64,000 nt of DNA, from assembly GCF_018139145.2 (NCBI RefSeq), contig NC_059478.1:27683001-27747000 (forward strand), in the 5' to 3' direction. The translations under genes and the position numbers were made by a program. Source of the stretch: Gymnogyps californianus (Eukaryota; Chordata; Aves; Accipitriformes; Cathartidae). Below the pieces are notes generated by a model, which made no database searches, was not told the origin of the DNA, and was given only the letters and a program-made list of their open reading frames with translations. Positions 1-11,257 of this stretch are shown here, piece after piece (position 1 is the first letter of the stretch; each line of letters opens with the position of its first letter).

Positions 1-1109
1 TGGAGAGAAAATTAAAAATAGGTCCTTTCCAGTCATGTAACATGGAAACAACCTCAGTATTTCAGTGCTTTCATTGCTACAATTTTTTCTCTCATGCAAC
101 CAGATCAACTTTAATTAGTTCTGACTAAAGCATCTGCTTTAGCAACACCTGATCTACAAGCCAGGGAAACCAACAGAGAGACTCCTACTTATTTCAGTGT
201 GCTTTGGAGAAGTTTCATGTTGGATTAACCAGTAAATCCGGTCAAAAACCTAGAGAACAAGGGTGAAAGTAATTCAGGCTCCTCAAAAAGGAGTGAAGAG
301 ATTCTGGCAAGCAAAATCTGAAGGTGGGAAGGTGTCTAGATCAACACCCTTTCACTTGCCTGTGACTCTTGCAGTAACCTGACGTACATTAGATCAATTT
401 ATGACAGAAGGAGCCAACTCAGCCGAGCCCACAGTGGCTCCGCAGCCCTGCTATTCCTGTCCCGAGAGCCTGATTCGTTTATTGCACTGTTTTTCATGCA
501 TGCTAAAACCCCCTTTATTCTCCTCTGTGCTGCTGTTGCCTTTGATTGTACAGAAGGGATTTCTAAATGCTTATTTACTACCATCCTCTTATAATTCCTG
601 TATCTTGGAGGAAAGACAGACCAGTTCATTTTGAAGCAGGATGTTCATCTTTTCGACTGCTAGCATAGACTGGGGCATCAATAAATTAAGGGTTCTAGGG
701 ATTAATTGATTGGAACAAGGTTGGTTAACTTTATGACTAAATGGGAACTAATCTGCTAGCAGACAGACTGGAGCTGGGTTACATTTGTACTCAGTGAGTT
801 TGGGCTGTGAAAATGAAAAATTGATCATGATAATAATAATACAAACAGGGACGCCGAACAGAAAAGGAAAAAGGAGGTTTTTCTCCCTAAAGAAAATGTA
901 CACAGGCTCTGTTAGATCTGAAATGATATCTCTCTCAACCTCTTTTCTTTGTAAAAATCACTACTTCTGAAACAGAAATTCTACTGAAGGAAAGATCCTA
1001 TTATCAGCAGCAGTCACATTTCACAGCAATGTGATTAACTGCCGGTCACATGGTCCCCTCGCTCACCACTTGTAGACAGCTCAATAATTTTAACGAGGAA
1101 AGAAGAGCG
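1..1109. other. Unique intronic sequence, no gene or clear repeat
   Basis: No recognisable element. The stretch around 400-620 keeps open frames on both strands and has little low-complexity sequence. The stretch around 660-720 holds several AATTA/ATTAA cores. Both could be conserved non-coding DNA, but that needs an alignment. Confidence 0.4.
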
Positions 1110-1184
1110 TCTTTCTCTTCCTTCCTTCCTTCCCCTCCCCCTTCCCTTTTTTTCTTTCTTTCTTCCCCTCCCCTCTCCCCCTTC
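1110..1184 (+). repeat. 75-nt uninterrupted polypyrimidine run (CTTC/CCTT-rich)
   Basis: Every base from 1110 to 1184 is C or T, with CTTC/CCTT repeats followed by CCCCT runs. It is a homopurine-homopyrimidine tract able in principle to form a triplex. It is what creates the long Lys/Glu/Gly-rich and Ser/Pro/Leu-rich open frames here. Confidence 0.9.
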
Positions 1185-1492
1185 AGACTTCCCTTACAAG
1201 GCAGGCAGTTGAAGTTGACCCTTAAGGAAAACCCCACTGGGACCTGGATATCACTTATCAAGTCTAAATATGCTGTCCTGGTCCAGGTTGATGTGAAGTG
1301 CGGCAGCCACATCTCAGAAATCTCCCCCTTTCAGAACAAAACCAGTCACCTTGGCCAGGAAATGTACTACCTCCATCACAGTCACACTTCAATCACCAGC
1401 CTCTCCCTTGTCTCAGCTCCTGTCCTTGGTTTGGAGTATTTACAGCCCATCTGTCTGTCTCAAACACACTTCTCACTCAAGAGGGAAATTAA

Positions 1493-1547
1493 TCTCTCCT
1501 TCTCTCCCCTCTCTGCTTTCTCTCTCCTTCTCCCTCCCCCTTCCCCC
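1493..1547 (+). repeat. Second polypyrimidine run, one interruption
   Basis: All C or T except a single G at 1515, with CT dinucleotide repeats then C-runs. It lies about 310 bp after the first run on the same strand. Confidence 0.85.
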
Positions 1548-2060
1548 AACACTTGCAATTTGCCATGAACAGCTTCCCTTTTCTCATCTAAAATTCTCGA
1601 TGACTTTGAAAATTGTCTGCACCCACACACCTGGGCACGGCGAGAGATAATTGATTGCATTTTTATTTCGTCTCTTCCCTAAACTGTTTTCCTTGCTAAT
1701 GGCCAGTTCGCTGCCATTTTTTTTTTTAACTGACACTCTGTGTGAGGGACTGAGGGAAAGGAAGAAATAACCAGCTGCTGAATATTGTCTCTTCTCCCTC
1801 TCTAAGGAATTAAAAGCTCAGTGAGTGATGAGGATCTTGCCTGGAGACGGATCGGATCTCACGGGTCCAGGTGACAGAAAGCTTTGCAGGCAGACTCTCT
1901 GTGGCTTTGCAAAGGGGCATGTCCTGTGGCACTGTTAAAAGCAAAGGTCACGCAGGCTGCACAGCCAGTAACTAGAGGTACCTTCACATTTTCCTGTTTC
2001 ACCATCAAGACTTAAGTTACTGACTGCTTCTGCACCCTCTCTCCAAACTGAGCGGGCTCC
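1548..2060. other. Unique sequence, possible conserved non-coding block
   Basis: About 1640-1740 reads like a conserved element (AATTGATTGC, GCTAATGGCC, T-run), but this is only an impression. No gene or repeat seen. Confidence 0.3.
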
Positions 2061-2090
2061 CTATTCTACAAGCAGGGAAACTGAGGCATG
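2061..2090 (-). repeat. MIR SINE fragment (antisense), short
   Basis: The plus strand reads acaagcagggaaactgaggc, which matches the reverse complement of the MIR 'cctcagtttcc' core. Only about 30 bp is recognisable. Confidence 0.4.
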
Positions 2091-2140
2091 GTGGAGAAGG
2101 GTGATTTCCATGAAATCTCATGAGATGGGAGGCACCGCAA

Positions 2141-2360
2141 CTGGCAAAGCACAGGACTGGGAGTTGAGACCCTGCTTTTACGCCTAGGTTGTCCAGCTTG
2201 GTATCAAGTAAGGACAGAGAAACCAAAATATTCAGATATGGACATTGACCTTGGTTCTTAAAGCCAAAGGAAGGCTCTTAAAAAGACAGCCTGATTTCTC
2301 AGGTAAAATACTGGCTGTAATGTCTCTGACTCAGTTTCCCCATGATAATAGTAATAGGTC
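2141..2360 (+). repeat. MIR SINE relic
   Basis: The 5' part, aagcacaggactgggagt (2146-2163), matches the amniote MIR 'gcacaggactgggagt' box. The 3' part, tctctgactcagtttcccca (2322-2341), matches the MIR 'ctcagtttcccca' box. About 90 bp between them is not alignable by eye and may be an insertion or decay. Confidence 0.6.
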
Positions 2361-5300
2361 AATTTGACTGTGAATCTGCCTCTCATCGTCAGGAACTGGT
2401 GGCAGCTCTCTTATGCCTTTCAGTCTGAAAGGATATTACTAGCACATTTGTTCCCAGCAAAACCCTGCTTCTCCTCCCATCCTCTTCATGTGGAAGAGTA
2501 AAAGATGCATCAATATTGGTTAATTTGATGAACGACTCAAAAAAAGATAAAGGCAGCCCTTCTGAATAGCCCACAAGCCAGGGCATAAGAGGCTGGGAGC
2601 AACCGACAAACGCAGGAGAGAGGTACAAACCAAAAACCACAAGTCACTTAATGTGAGGAAACCTGTGCTAAGTAGAACTACTCTAACTCATATGGAAATC
2701 TAACTACAGAGGATGTAGTGGAGACTATGGAGACTGAAATTAGGATGCAGGGATACAGGATAGGTTTCATAGGAGGAGCAAAATGGAATTGGTGAAGCAA
2801 AGTCATCAGCTGAACCTAGAAGGCATCTGCTGGTTAGGTGAATACTTCCCACTTGTGTCGACCTCCTTGAGGTTTTGCTTCTTAGTAAGTAAAAGTTGTT
2901 CTTGCTGAGTGATGACTCTTACTGCAGGAATGTGCTGAGGGAAAAGCACACGTTTCTGGGGTGTGTTGGGGCAATCCATCTGCAGCTGAAGGCCCAGCAA
3001 GATCAGTCTGGAGACAGATGGCAACTCAGGAGAAGCCACCTTTCAAATGACACACAGTCATTTGACCCTCAAATCCTGACAGACAGATTCTGCGTATCCA
3101 GATTGCCTGGAGCAACTGAACACACCCCTGGGCAAACTCACATTTATATCTTACAAAACCAGTAATAACTGAAAAAAAGGCCACAGTCCACAGTTTAGGG
3201 GAGATCATGAGCATCTTATAAGAGAGTCCATGTCTAGCTATGCAAGGAATAGAAATGGGGCTGCTGAGGAGAAGGGAAGAACAGGGCTGGATTCAAATCT
3301 GCAGTATGAACATGCCTCTGATTTCCATGCTATCCATGGCCAGCAAGATCCTGGCACTGAAATCAGCCTTCAGCTTAGTCCTGTACCTGGGAGCTCAAGG
3401 CTGAGGAAAAACTTGAGAGAATTTGCAGTCGTACAAGATTTCTGCAGTACAAGATAACAGAAATCCTGTAAAGTAATTTGATTTTGCCAGATTACTTGCC
3501 AAAACCTAAAGATATTTTGGCACTACACAGTTTAAAATCTACCCTGTGCTTTAGTTTCCTTTCAAGTCTATACAGCAAAACTTGATCCAAAAGAAACTTC
3601 TCCTTCTCCGTCCATGGCTATAACCTGTCCAGCAAACTGTGAGTTTGCACTTATGTGGGCTAAGCCAATTTACCTTAAGTCTCATAAGGCCAAAGCTACT
3701 CTAATGTTTTGCTGATCTGTAACAGACAGGAACATCCTTCACTTCTAACCTTTCCAGCATGGATCAGCTGATTACATGCATCAAATACTGGTGTCAGAGA
3801 CGAGTGAGAGCAGGAACAGTGGGAAATAAGATTTAGCCCCCACCTTCATTTAATTTTTATGATCAAAATGTTTCAAAACCCAGTTATGTCCAAGGATATC
3901 CTCAGGTTGGATGAAGGTGTCAGGCAGAAACTGGACCCTTCTTTTCTCTTAGCCCATTGCAGAAAACAGAAAGGACAGGCCAGTGCTTCCAGGAAGGCAG
4001 GACAGGTTCCTAAGGAGTGCTTCCTGGGGATGCATCTCTGAAGGATTTCAAGGCAAGACTTACCCGGCAACAGCATTGAGAGAAGGGTGCATGATATTTT
4101 TAGGGACAATATAAGTTTGTTTGAACTATTCATCCTCTCTATACGAAACTGTTTCCTCTTCTATTTCAGTAAGTACATAGTTCCTCTCCAGTTTTATACT
4201 CCTAGATGTTTATATAACCTTCACTCAAGGATCACAGATTTAAGCATAAACATGTTTGATCCTTTCCTTTCACCTCATCCGTGGATTTCTGTAACTGCAA
4301 GAATGGAGAAGCACTCCCCAAGGCAAGCTCCCCTCTCATCAGCTTGCAGTGACCTCAGGTCACAACCTCTGGCTTTGCTAAATGTGTGCAAACACAAAAT
4401 TTGTAGAGGGCTGCAGTCCAATTCAGTTTTAACATTCCCTTTAAAAGTCAAACCTTCTTGTTATTTATTGTCAGTCTTCAGACAAAAGCAACAATAACCA
4501 TTTCTGGTGTGCTGACCTGCCGCAACCTGCCGAGCTTTCTTGGCTATCCCCAATATTACCAAAAACCGTTTCCAGAGCTGGTGGCTGTCAACAAGAGTTA
4601 ACTTTCACTGGCCCTACACAGCTCTATTCTCAGAGGTGCCTGATGGCCAACAATTGGCAATTTGTCTATTTGCTAACTGGAGATCAACCTCCCTTTTTCT
4701 GAGTGCTCCATTAATGGGCACTCCCGAGCAAAAGGACAAAGAGATCCAAATCCCAGCCCGGTGGGAAGCCTTCCTCTGTGTCCAGCAGGCCTTGGATCCG
4801 CCTTCTAACCAGGTAGTAATTACTTGAAAAGAAATAGCTGTTGTAATCTTTGGAGCTAGCACAGGGCAGAGAATCATTCACAAGTGTTAACCCTGGTGCT
4901 GGTCTGCCAGCAGCTGAGCTCCCCTCCTGCCTTACAGCATTATTTTTGGGGTCAGCCATCTCCAACTCAAGTACTGGGTATGACCTTCCACACTCCCGTG
5001 GGAAAGGAAAATCTTAAATTTGAAACCCCAAAGATGCAATCTCCAATGGGCCACACGCCTCTGACTCTCTCTCAGCAAGGGTTTGTGTCTTTGCAGTCAG
5101 GCTGTTGGGGTTTTTTTTTACAAATACATTTCATACAAGAGGGGAAACGTAACAAACAAACCATTTAATTAGCACGTACTACAGAAAGCAAGAAAAGAGC
5201 AATGCTGTAGAGAGTGACTGTATTTTCTCTCCATTTATTTCACACACACAGAAGTGTTAGTGACAGCAAAAGAAGTAACAGTAATTCCTGAAAGAATAAT

Positions 5301-8194
5301 TTAAAAAAAAAACCAAAAAAACCCCCTTAACAGTATCTGTTTATAGGCAGCCTGTAAAATGAGCAAGGCCCTACTTGGCCCAGACAGTATTTGATCTGTA
5401 CTAGAACCATCCTCTTTGGGATGTCGTATAAATGCAATTGATCCTTCCACTGAAGCACAGGAGATTTGCACTGATCACGCCCAGTCTCACTAATGAATGT
5501 CCCCATACGACAGCAGGAAAAACAGACTTTTGGAGAATTAGTATATACGTTATGTACATAGATGAATTCTTTATATTTCTCTTTCCTTAACTAGACTCCA
5601 AATGAGCAAACATTTTAATCTCTACAGATATTCCAAAGCTTCCGTTCCCCAAGTGATCTGACCTTGGTTAGAGCCATGATAGAGTCACTGCCATGACTCC
5701 ACTGCAGTACAGACCTACCAGATGGTACCTGAGGACCACCAGCATTAAACTTGTGGCCCATCCAATGCTACTCTGCAGTGTCCAGAACAGACAGAAACCA
5801 CAGCTTGCCCGAGTTGTATGTGACCTGAATATGGTTTGATGCCAGGAGAACACTATGAAATCCAGAAAGATTTCACTGGTTCCCTGTCCAAAAAGGTTTG
5901 CCACTCTCACAGTAGTCACAGATACTTTTAAAAAAATCTGATTGTCAATCCAGAGAAGGATCCAAATAGGTCCTACTACCTCACAAAGCCACAGAAGATA
6001 CAAAGCCTGCCTGGGAAGAGGAGTGAACACAAGAGTACCCAGTGTAGCTTAAAATTCATGCTGCTTCTGTAGGCTGTGTCTTCTGGAGCAGGTGAGATCC
6101 CAGTGAGCTACTCTGCATGGAGCACTGCAGCCACCGTGCCATTAGTTAGGCTCCGAACCTGCCAGAGCTAACAGAAAAACAATATGTAATTACTGTGTTT
6201 GCAAATGCAGGGATGTTTGGACTCTTGTGTAAATAAGAGGTATCCTTAGCCACAGAGAAGTGAATTTAATGACATTTAGTAGGAAAACCTGCAAGTACAG
6301 CATGATGGAAATGTCAATTATCTTCTAAATGAGAAGAATCAGACCCCGAATATTCAAAGAGGAGGAGCCCATTGAGAAAGCATGTGAGAGAGAAAAGACA
6401 ACACAGTTATTTACAGTACAGATACTGTCAGTATCTGAAGCTGCAGGAGGCTTTAAATGAAAAGGAAGCAGAGAGATCCCAAAGGCCGTCTTACAGACCT
6501 GCACAGTATTGCCTTCCAGATGACCAACATCAAGAAACGAAGGGAGAGGAGGTGCTGGAGCTCCAGCATGCTCACCTGCACCCAGAGAGACAAACTCAAA
6601 TCTAACTTTCTCTAAAACACCAGAGGCTGGCAGGTGAGGATGGTCTGTCCCCAAATGGAGATGAACAGGCATTTTAAGTCTGCATCTGCCATGGCCAGAA
6701 GCTGATAAACAACGTCTCACCAATTGTGTCACAGGCCTTCATATGGACTGGGCCTGGGCTTTAGAGGGGGCAAGAAGGTCAGGTGGGCGCCTGCAAAATG
6801 CTGGAGAGGGTCAGCTTGGAGCAGATAACCATTTGGAAAAGCATATCCACTGTGTGCATCGTGCAGCTGAAGGGAATGTGGTGGTCTTAGGTCCATTTGC
6901 CAGTGGAAATGTGTCCACAAGACAAAACCTGCTGCCAGGCTTGGCACCCTTGTTGCATGTTTTCACAGAGAAACAAGGCACTCAGTGGGCTATTGAGAGG
7001 TCTTTACTTTTCACCTCTAGATCTGGTCCCTCCAGATGAGCGCTAAGACACAGTAGCATGGGAAAGCTCTCCTGTGGATACGTTTTTTTGGGCTGTTAAT
7101 TCAGCACTAAATTCACACACATGCACAACATTCTCATCAGAAGATATAAAAGCAATTCCTTGTATATTTCACACCATTCACAATATCTCACAGCCACTCT
7201 CTGGAGCATTCAAATACAGCACAGATAGACCTACCGAGACTTAGAGACACTGGGTCACCTTTGAATGCACAGTTACTAGCCTTTCCCTACACCCTAGTGG
7301 CCTGGCTGGTAATGGATGTTTCAGGGAAGAGCCCAGAAACACAGCAACTGTCTCACACCGATTGCATTTTAGAACATTGTGCTCTGAAAAAGACGGCCTG
7401 CACTCAACAGCTCTCCAGAGCAAAACAAGCTGGAGGCAGCTGAAAGCACCTGCTTCTTCAGGGAAACCTAGACCTGCCTCCTGGTATCTGGGAGAGATCC
7501 TTTTGAAACACCCAGCTGCAGCATGGTAAATAGCAGTCTGTCTTGCTGTACTACATTCTCATTCAACTTGGGCAAACACTTCTGCCACGGCTGGAAGACA
7601 GTGTTGATGATGCAAATTTCCTGAGCTAGGAATTTATTCACTTGTGACTGCATTGCTCTACTCCTACCTCTTAACCTCAGTCAAAAGCCACTCATCTACC
7701 TCACTGAAACGAGTCGATTCCTTCTTGCTATTTTCTGTAAAGAATATAAACACCACTAAGTGCGTGCCAACAGTTGGGTTCTCTCTGTCAATGTTTGCAG
7801 CCATTTCATGACACAGTCGGTGGACACAGGGACAGCAAAAACCATGAAGTGAGGTCTTCTGAACTCAAGCCATCAGTGTTTGCATGAAGAGCAACAAACA
7901 GGAGGGCATTAGAAGCATGCACATTCACACAAGTGCATTTCAGTGAGCATCGAGCCTGTAATGCACATCCACAAGCTTTTTTGTACATATGCACAACACA
8001 GCACGTGCATGTGGCTGTGCCCCCCATTGGCTTGGCTAAGCATACCACAGCTGCTGACCAATGCGATCAAAATGGAATGGACCCACTTGGGCTTGTGTTT
8101 GCTTATCTTGCTTCATGCCCACTTGTGGAACAAAGTGCCTGTCGGTTTAGAAACAATCAGTGCTTACCCTTTTCAAAGCCCCAGCAGAAATGGA
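2361..8194. other. Unique intronic sequence, no gene
   Basis: Scattered open frames on both strands (for example 4087-4497 plus, 5668-6030 minus, 6325-6605 both) have no recognisable domain. About 4500-4740 looks like a non-coding element. There is a short A-run around 5300-5320. Otherwise nothing specific. Confidence 0.5.
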
Positions 8195-8240
8195 AAAGGT
8201 GAGAAAGAAAAAGAAAAAGAAAAGAAAGGAAAAAAAAAAC
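8195..8240 (+). repeat. A-rich purine run, (GAAAA)n-like
   Basis: About 46 bp of A with regularly spaced G, ending in an A run. It lies about 100 bp before the CR1 tail but is not part of it. Confidence 0.8.
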
Positions 8241-8342
8241 AATTTACCTTAATGATACAATTTGGTTAAGAACTAAGTGTTGATGAAAATTTGAAAGCTA
8301 AAGCTCACTTTTTAATTCACAGACCAGCTGCAGCACAGCATG

Positions 8343-8470
8343 CCAAGGCCAGGTTGGATGGGGCTTTGAGCAACCTGGTCTAGTGGAAGGTGTCCCTGCC
8401 CATGGCAGGGGGGTTGGAACTAGATGTTCTTTAGGGTCCCTTCCAACCCAAACCATTCTATGATTCTATG
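8343..8470 (+). mobile_element. CR1 LINE 3' end, avian type, plus strand
   Basis: The sequence follows the avian CR1 3' untranslated end closely. It has the ggttggatggggctttgagc box (8352-8371), the cccatggcagggggg box, and the gggtcccttccaaccc box. It ends in two copies of the ATTCTATG tail repeat (8455-8470). It is a 5'-truncated copy of about 130 bp, the usual form for this family. It is much closer to the family consensus than the other LINE pieces here, so it is the youngest insertion in the window, and it is the best single marker that the DNA is avian. Confidence 0.95.
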
Positions 8471-10290
8471 CAGAAAGTGCAGTTGTCTGTCTCATTTGCT
8501 AAAACACCCCTTTCCTAGTATAGCGATGACTATACTCTTCTGTAATTCAGTTTAATTGAAATTCTATGCCTGTTAAATTCTGAGTCCTATATTGATCAAC
8601 ATATGTCAACTGTGGAAAATTGTACTAAATTGTGTTGTTTTACTGTGCAGCAGTCAACTGTCCATTGGTGTCTGAAGTTAGTTTATTTCACCTACTCAAA
8701 ATTGGACCTGGACTGATATTACATCTAGAATTGGATTTTCTGTTCTTGATTTTTAATAACTAGGATTTGTACCATACTCAGAGAGATAAACAGAGCCAGC
8801 AATTTGGGCTGTGAATCCATCGACTCTTACGCATGAAGCACAGCCTTGCCTGGTTAGGAGCTGCATGGAAAACCTCCCAGGACCAGTCAGCTGTTGTACA
8901 AGATGGTGCTGGAGTTTTGACAAGCAGCTCTCTCCCCTCTCTGCCGGTCCTGAACTGATCCCATTGTACAGGATACATGGCACTTAAATATGCTTCTGAC
9001 CGTATCTTTCACAACAATATTTTCCACGCCTTCTTCTCCTGTTCTGAATGATCCCCTGGGGCTTTCTGCAAGAATCATGATGCTGAAATGTCGCATCCTG
9101 AGCACTGGAACATGTGATCTTCTAATCCAGGCAAGATTCCCCCAAATATAAAATAGGAAGAGGATAAAATTATGTCAGTCTATATGCAGAAAGCAGATAA
9201 AACAATAAAGAGACCCAAATGTGCTTGCTGGTTACTACACCAGCATGGAATTTAAGCAAACTCTGTTACATGGGATCATCATTTGGGGCTTTTGGCACAC
9301 CAGTCACACTAGTCTTCAGGAACCATAACTCAATATCTAACACTCCAGAAAATGGAAAGAGGTTAGAGATCATATTTCAGAGGTTAAAGACTTTGAAACC
9401 TTCCATGGGTGAATTTTCCATCAGAGCAGTTTTCTTTGTGGGGCTAACAGGTGACTTGTAGAAGAGGCAAATATGAATATTTTTTCTCTGCAGCTTAGTG
9501 CTAAGGATGCTTCCCTGTATTTCTGAAATGAAAGTGAATTGAAGGCACTGAATAATTACAAACAGACTTTGCGATCTAGAGACTGTTGCTGTATGAATAT
9601 TTTCTCCTTTGGATTTATTTCAGCTGGAAGTAACTAGCAAGGTTACTTTTTTTTTCTCCCTCCAGTCACTGGATAACAAAATCTTTCTGCAAAACAACGG
9701 TACAAAGTAGTTCTCCATTCTTTACACCTCCTTTTGGATTTGCTGTTCCTAGATCTTCCAGGTCAACTGTCTATGGCCTAACTTCAAAAGCTGGCAATAG
9801 TGAAAAAGTGCAAAGAAGAATTGGCTAGACAAGAGAAACAGAGACTGAGAGGGAGTCAGTTTTACTTATCTGTTGCTAGACAGAATCTGGCTGTAGTTGT
9901 CTTCCATTTGTTAGCCAATATAAAGCCAGTTAAGTGTCCCACATTGGTTCTTCCTGGACAGTACGATATTGCTTTAGGCTGACATATTTCAGCGTGGAGG
10001 ATCTTTGATGAATTCTACCCATTCGCTTTTGAGGAAGGGTTATAGGAACAGACTGAGCAGTGTTATCCATGACAAGATTGGAACGGACACTCTGAGATGC
10101 ATAGCTCTTTTATCAGCTAGCTAACCCTCCAGCTGGGTGTGGGTGGGAGATCCAAGGAAGTAAATTGCCTGTCACAGAGCTTCTCCGAGTCACACTAGTG
10201 ATCATATGGCTGCTGGGCCTACATCTGCAGTCTAGCAGAGGAGCTGGAGATCAAATGGACCTGTTAAAATGAAATTCAAACACAGAGACT
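8471..10290. other. Unique AT-rich sequence, no gene
   Basis: No repeat or coding signal recognised. A T-run lies near 9648-9657. Confidence 0.5.
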
Positions 10291-11030
10291 TCTAGGAAAG
10301 GACCATCCGAGGTTATCTAGCTTCTCTATCCGCCCTAGGTTGCTCTGACAGCTCCTGATAGATGGGTGCCCCCTTTGTTCTGTAAGCAACAATGGGGATC
10401 CCTGAGCCTCCCCTCCCATCTGTGCTTAAATGCAGACCTTGCTATCACACCCTTAGTACTTTCTTAATGTCTCAGACAAATCCACCCCTTGCTGCAGGTT
10501 AAGCCCATCACTCCTACTCTTAACTACCATGGCCATGGAGAACAGATTATTCCCCTCCTCTTTGTAGTCATGCAGGTATTTGAAGACTGTAACATGTTCT
10601 CCCTCTATCCAACTTGTTCCCGTGCTAAACAACCCCGAGTTCTTTTGACCTTTCCTCTCAAATCCTGTTTTCCAGATCTCCAATTGTTTCTGCAGCTCTT
10701 CTCCTCCTGACCCACATTTTTGTGAAAAAAAGCACCCAGAACTAGCCACAGTGCTCTGGCTGTGATCTAACTAATGCTGAGAAAAGCAGAGGGGTCGTTC
10801 CAGTACCTAGTTCCAAGGGAGAATGCTGTTTTCCCCCCACAACAGAATTTATGTCATGCTGGTGATCCACAGTCCCAAACCCTTTTCATAACTAGTTTGT
10901 CGCCTGCCTCAATCTGTACAGCCGATTCTTCCTGCCTATGTATTCTTCCTGCCTTCGCTTTCACTGAATTGCATCCTCCCTCCCTTTAATTTTTTTTCCA
11001 GAACACTTCTCCAATTTGTTTGATCTTCTC
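10291..11030 (-). mobile_element. Ancient CR1/L3-type LINE fragment, antisense, about 740 bp
   Basis: The element's sense strand is minus. The left end (gaccatccgaggttatctag, 10301-10320) is the reverse complement of the 3' terminal 'ctagatgacctc...ggtcc' box. Internal landmarks follow in order: ccttgctgcaggttaagccc (10488-10507), catgcaggtatttgaagac (10569-10587), then cccagaactagccacagt (10735 on), the antisense of the conserved RT C-terminal segment. Near the right end, tgaattgcatcctc and aacacttctccaatttgttt match further RT-derived sequence. Stops and indels break every frame, so it is a dead relic, much older than the copy at 8343. Confidence 0.88.
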
Positions 11031-11241
11031 AAGTGGAAGCTTTTGCACTGAGCAGCCTCTACAAATACATGGTGCAGTTTAAATTCCCCAGTGTTAAAAA
11101 TATATGCTTGACTGTAAAACACTCTACTTTTTATATGGAAATAGCAGCTCACTGGGACAAAAGTGGCATTGCATTGTATGGCATGCTGAAGCAATCTGGG
11201 AAAAAGAAAAACTAATACATACCAAAAATAAAAATACAAAG

Positions 11242-11257
11242 TAAATAAATAAATAAA
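11242..11257 (+). repeat. (TAAA)4 microsatellite
   Basis: Four perfect TAAA units. Confidence 0.9.

Noticed and set aside
1050..1568. Long plus-strand open frame (172 codons), and its opposite-strand partner
   Set aside because: It is produced by the polypyrimidine runs: Ser/Pro/Leu/Phe-rich on one strand, Glu/Lys/Gly/Arg-rich on the other. No domain.
4087..4497. 136-codon plus-strand open frame
   Set aside because: No recognisable family. Frames this long are expected by chance several times in 64 kb.
5668..6030. 120-codon minus-strand frame with hydrophobic stretches
   Set aside because: Considered as a membrane protein piece, but hydrophobicity is what random T-rich codons give, and there is no motif.
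6325..6732. Facing open frames on both strands at 6.3-6.7 kb
   Set aside because: No domain, and neither has a convincing start or splice context.
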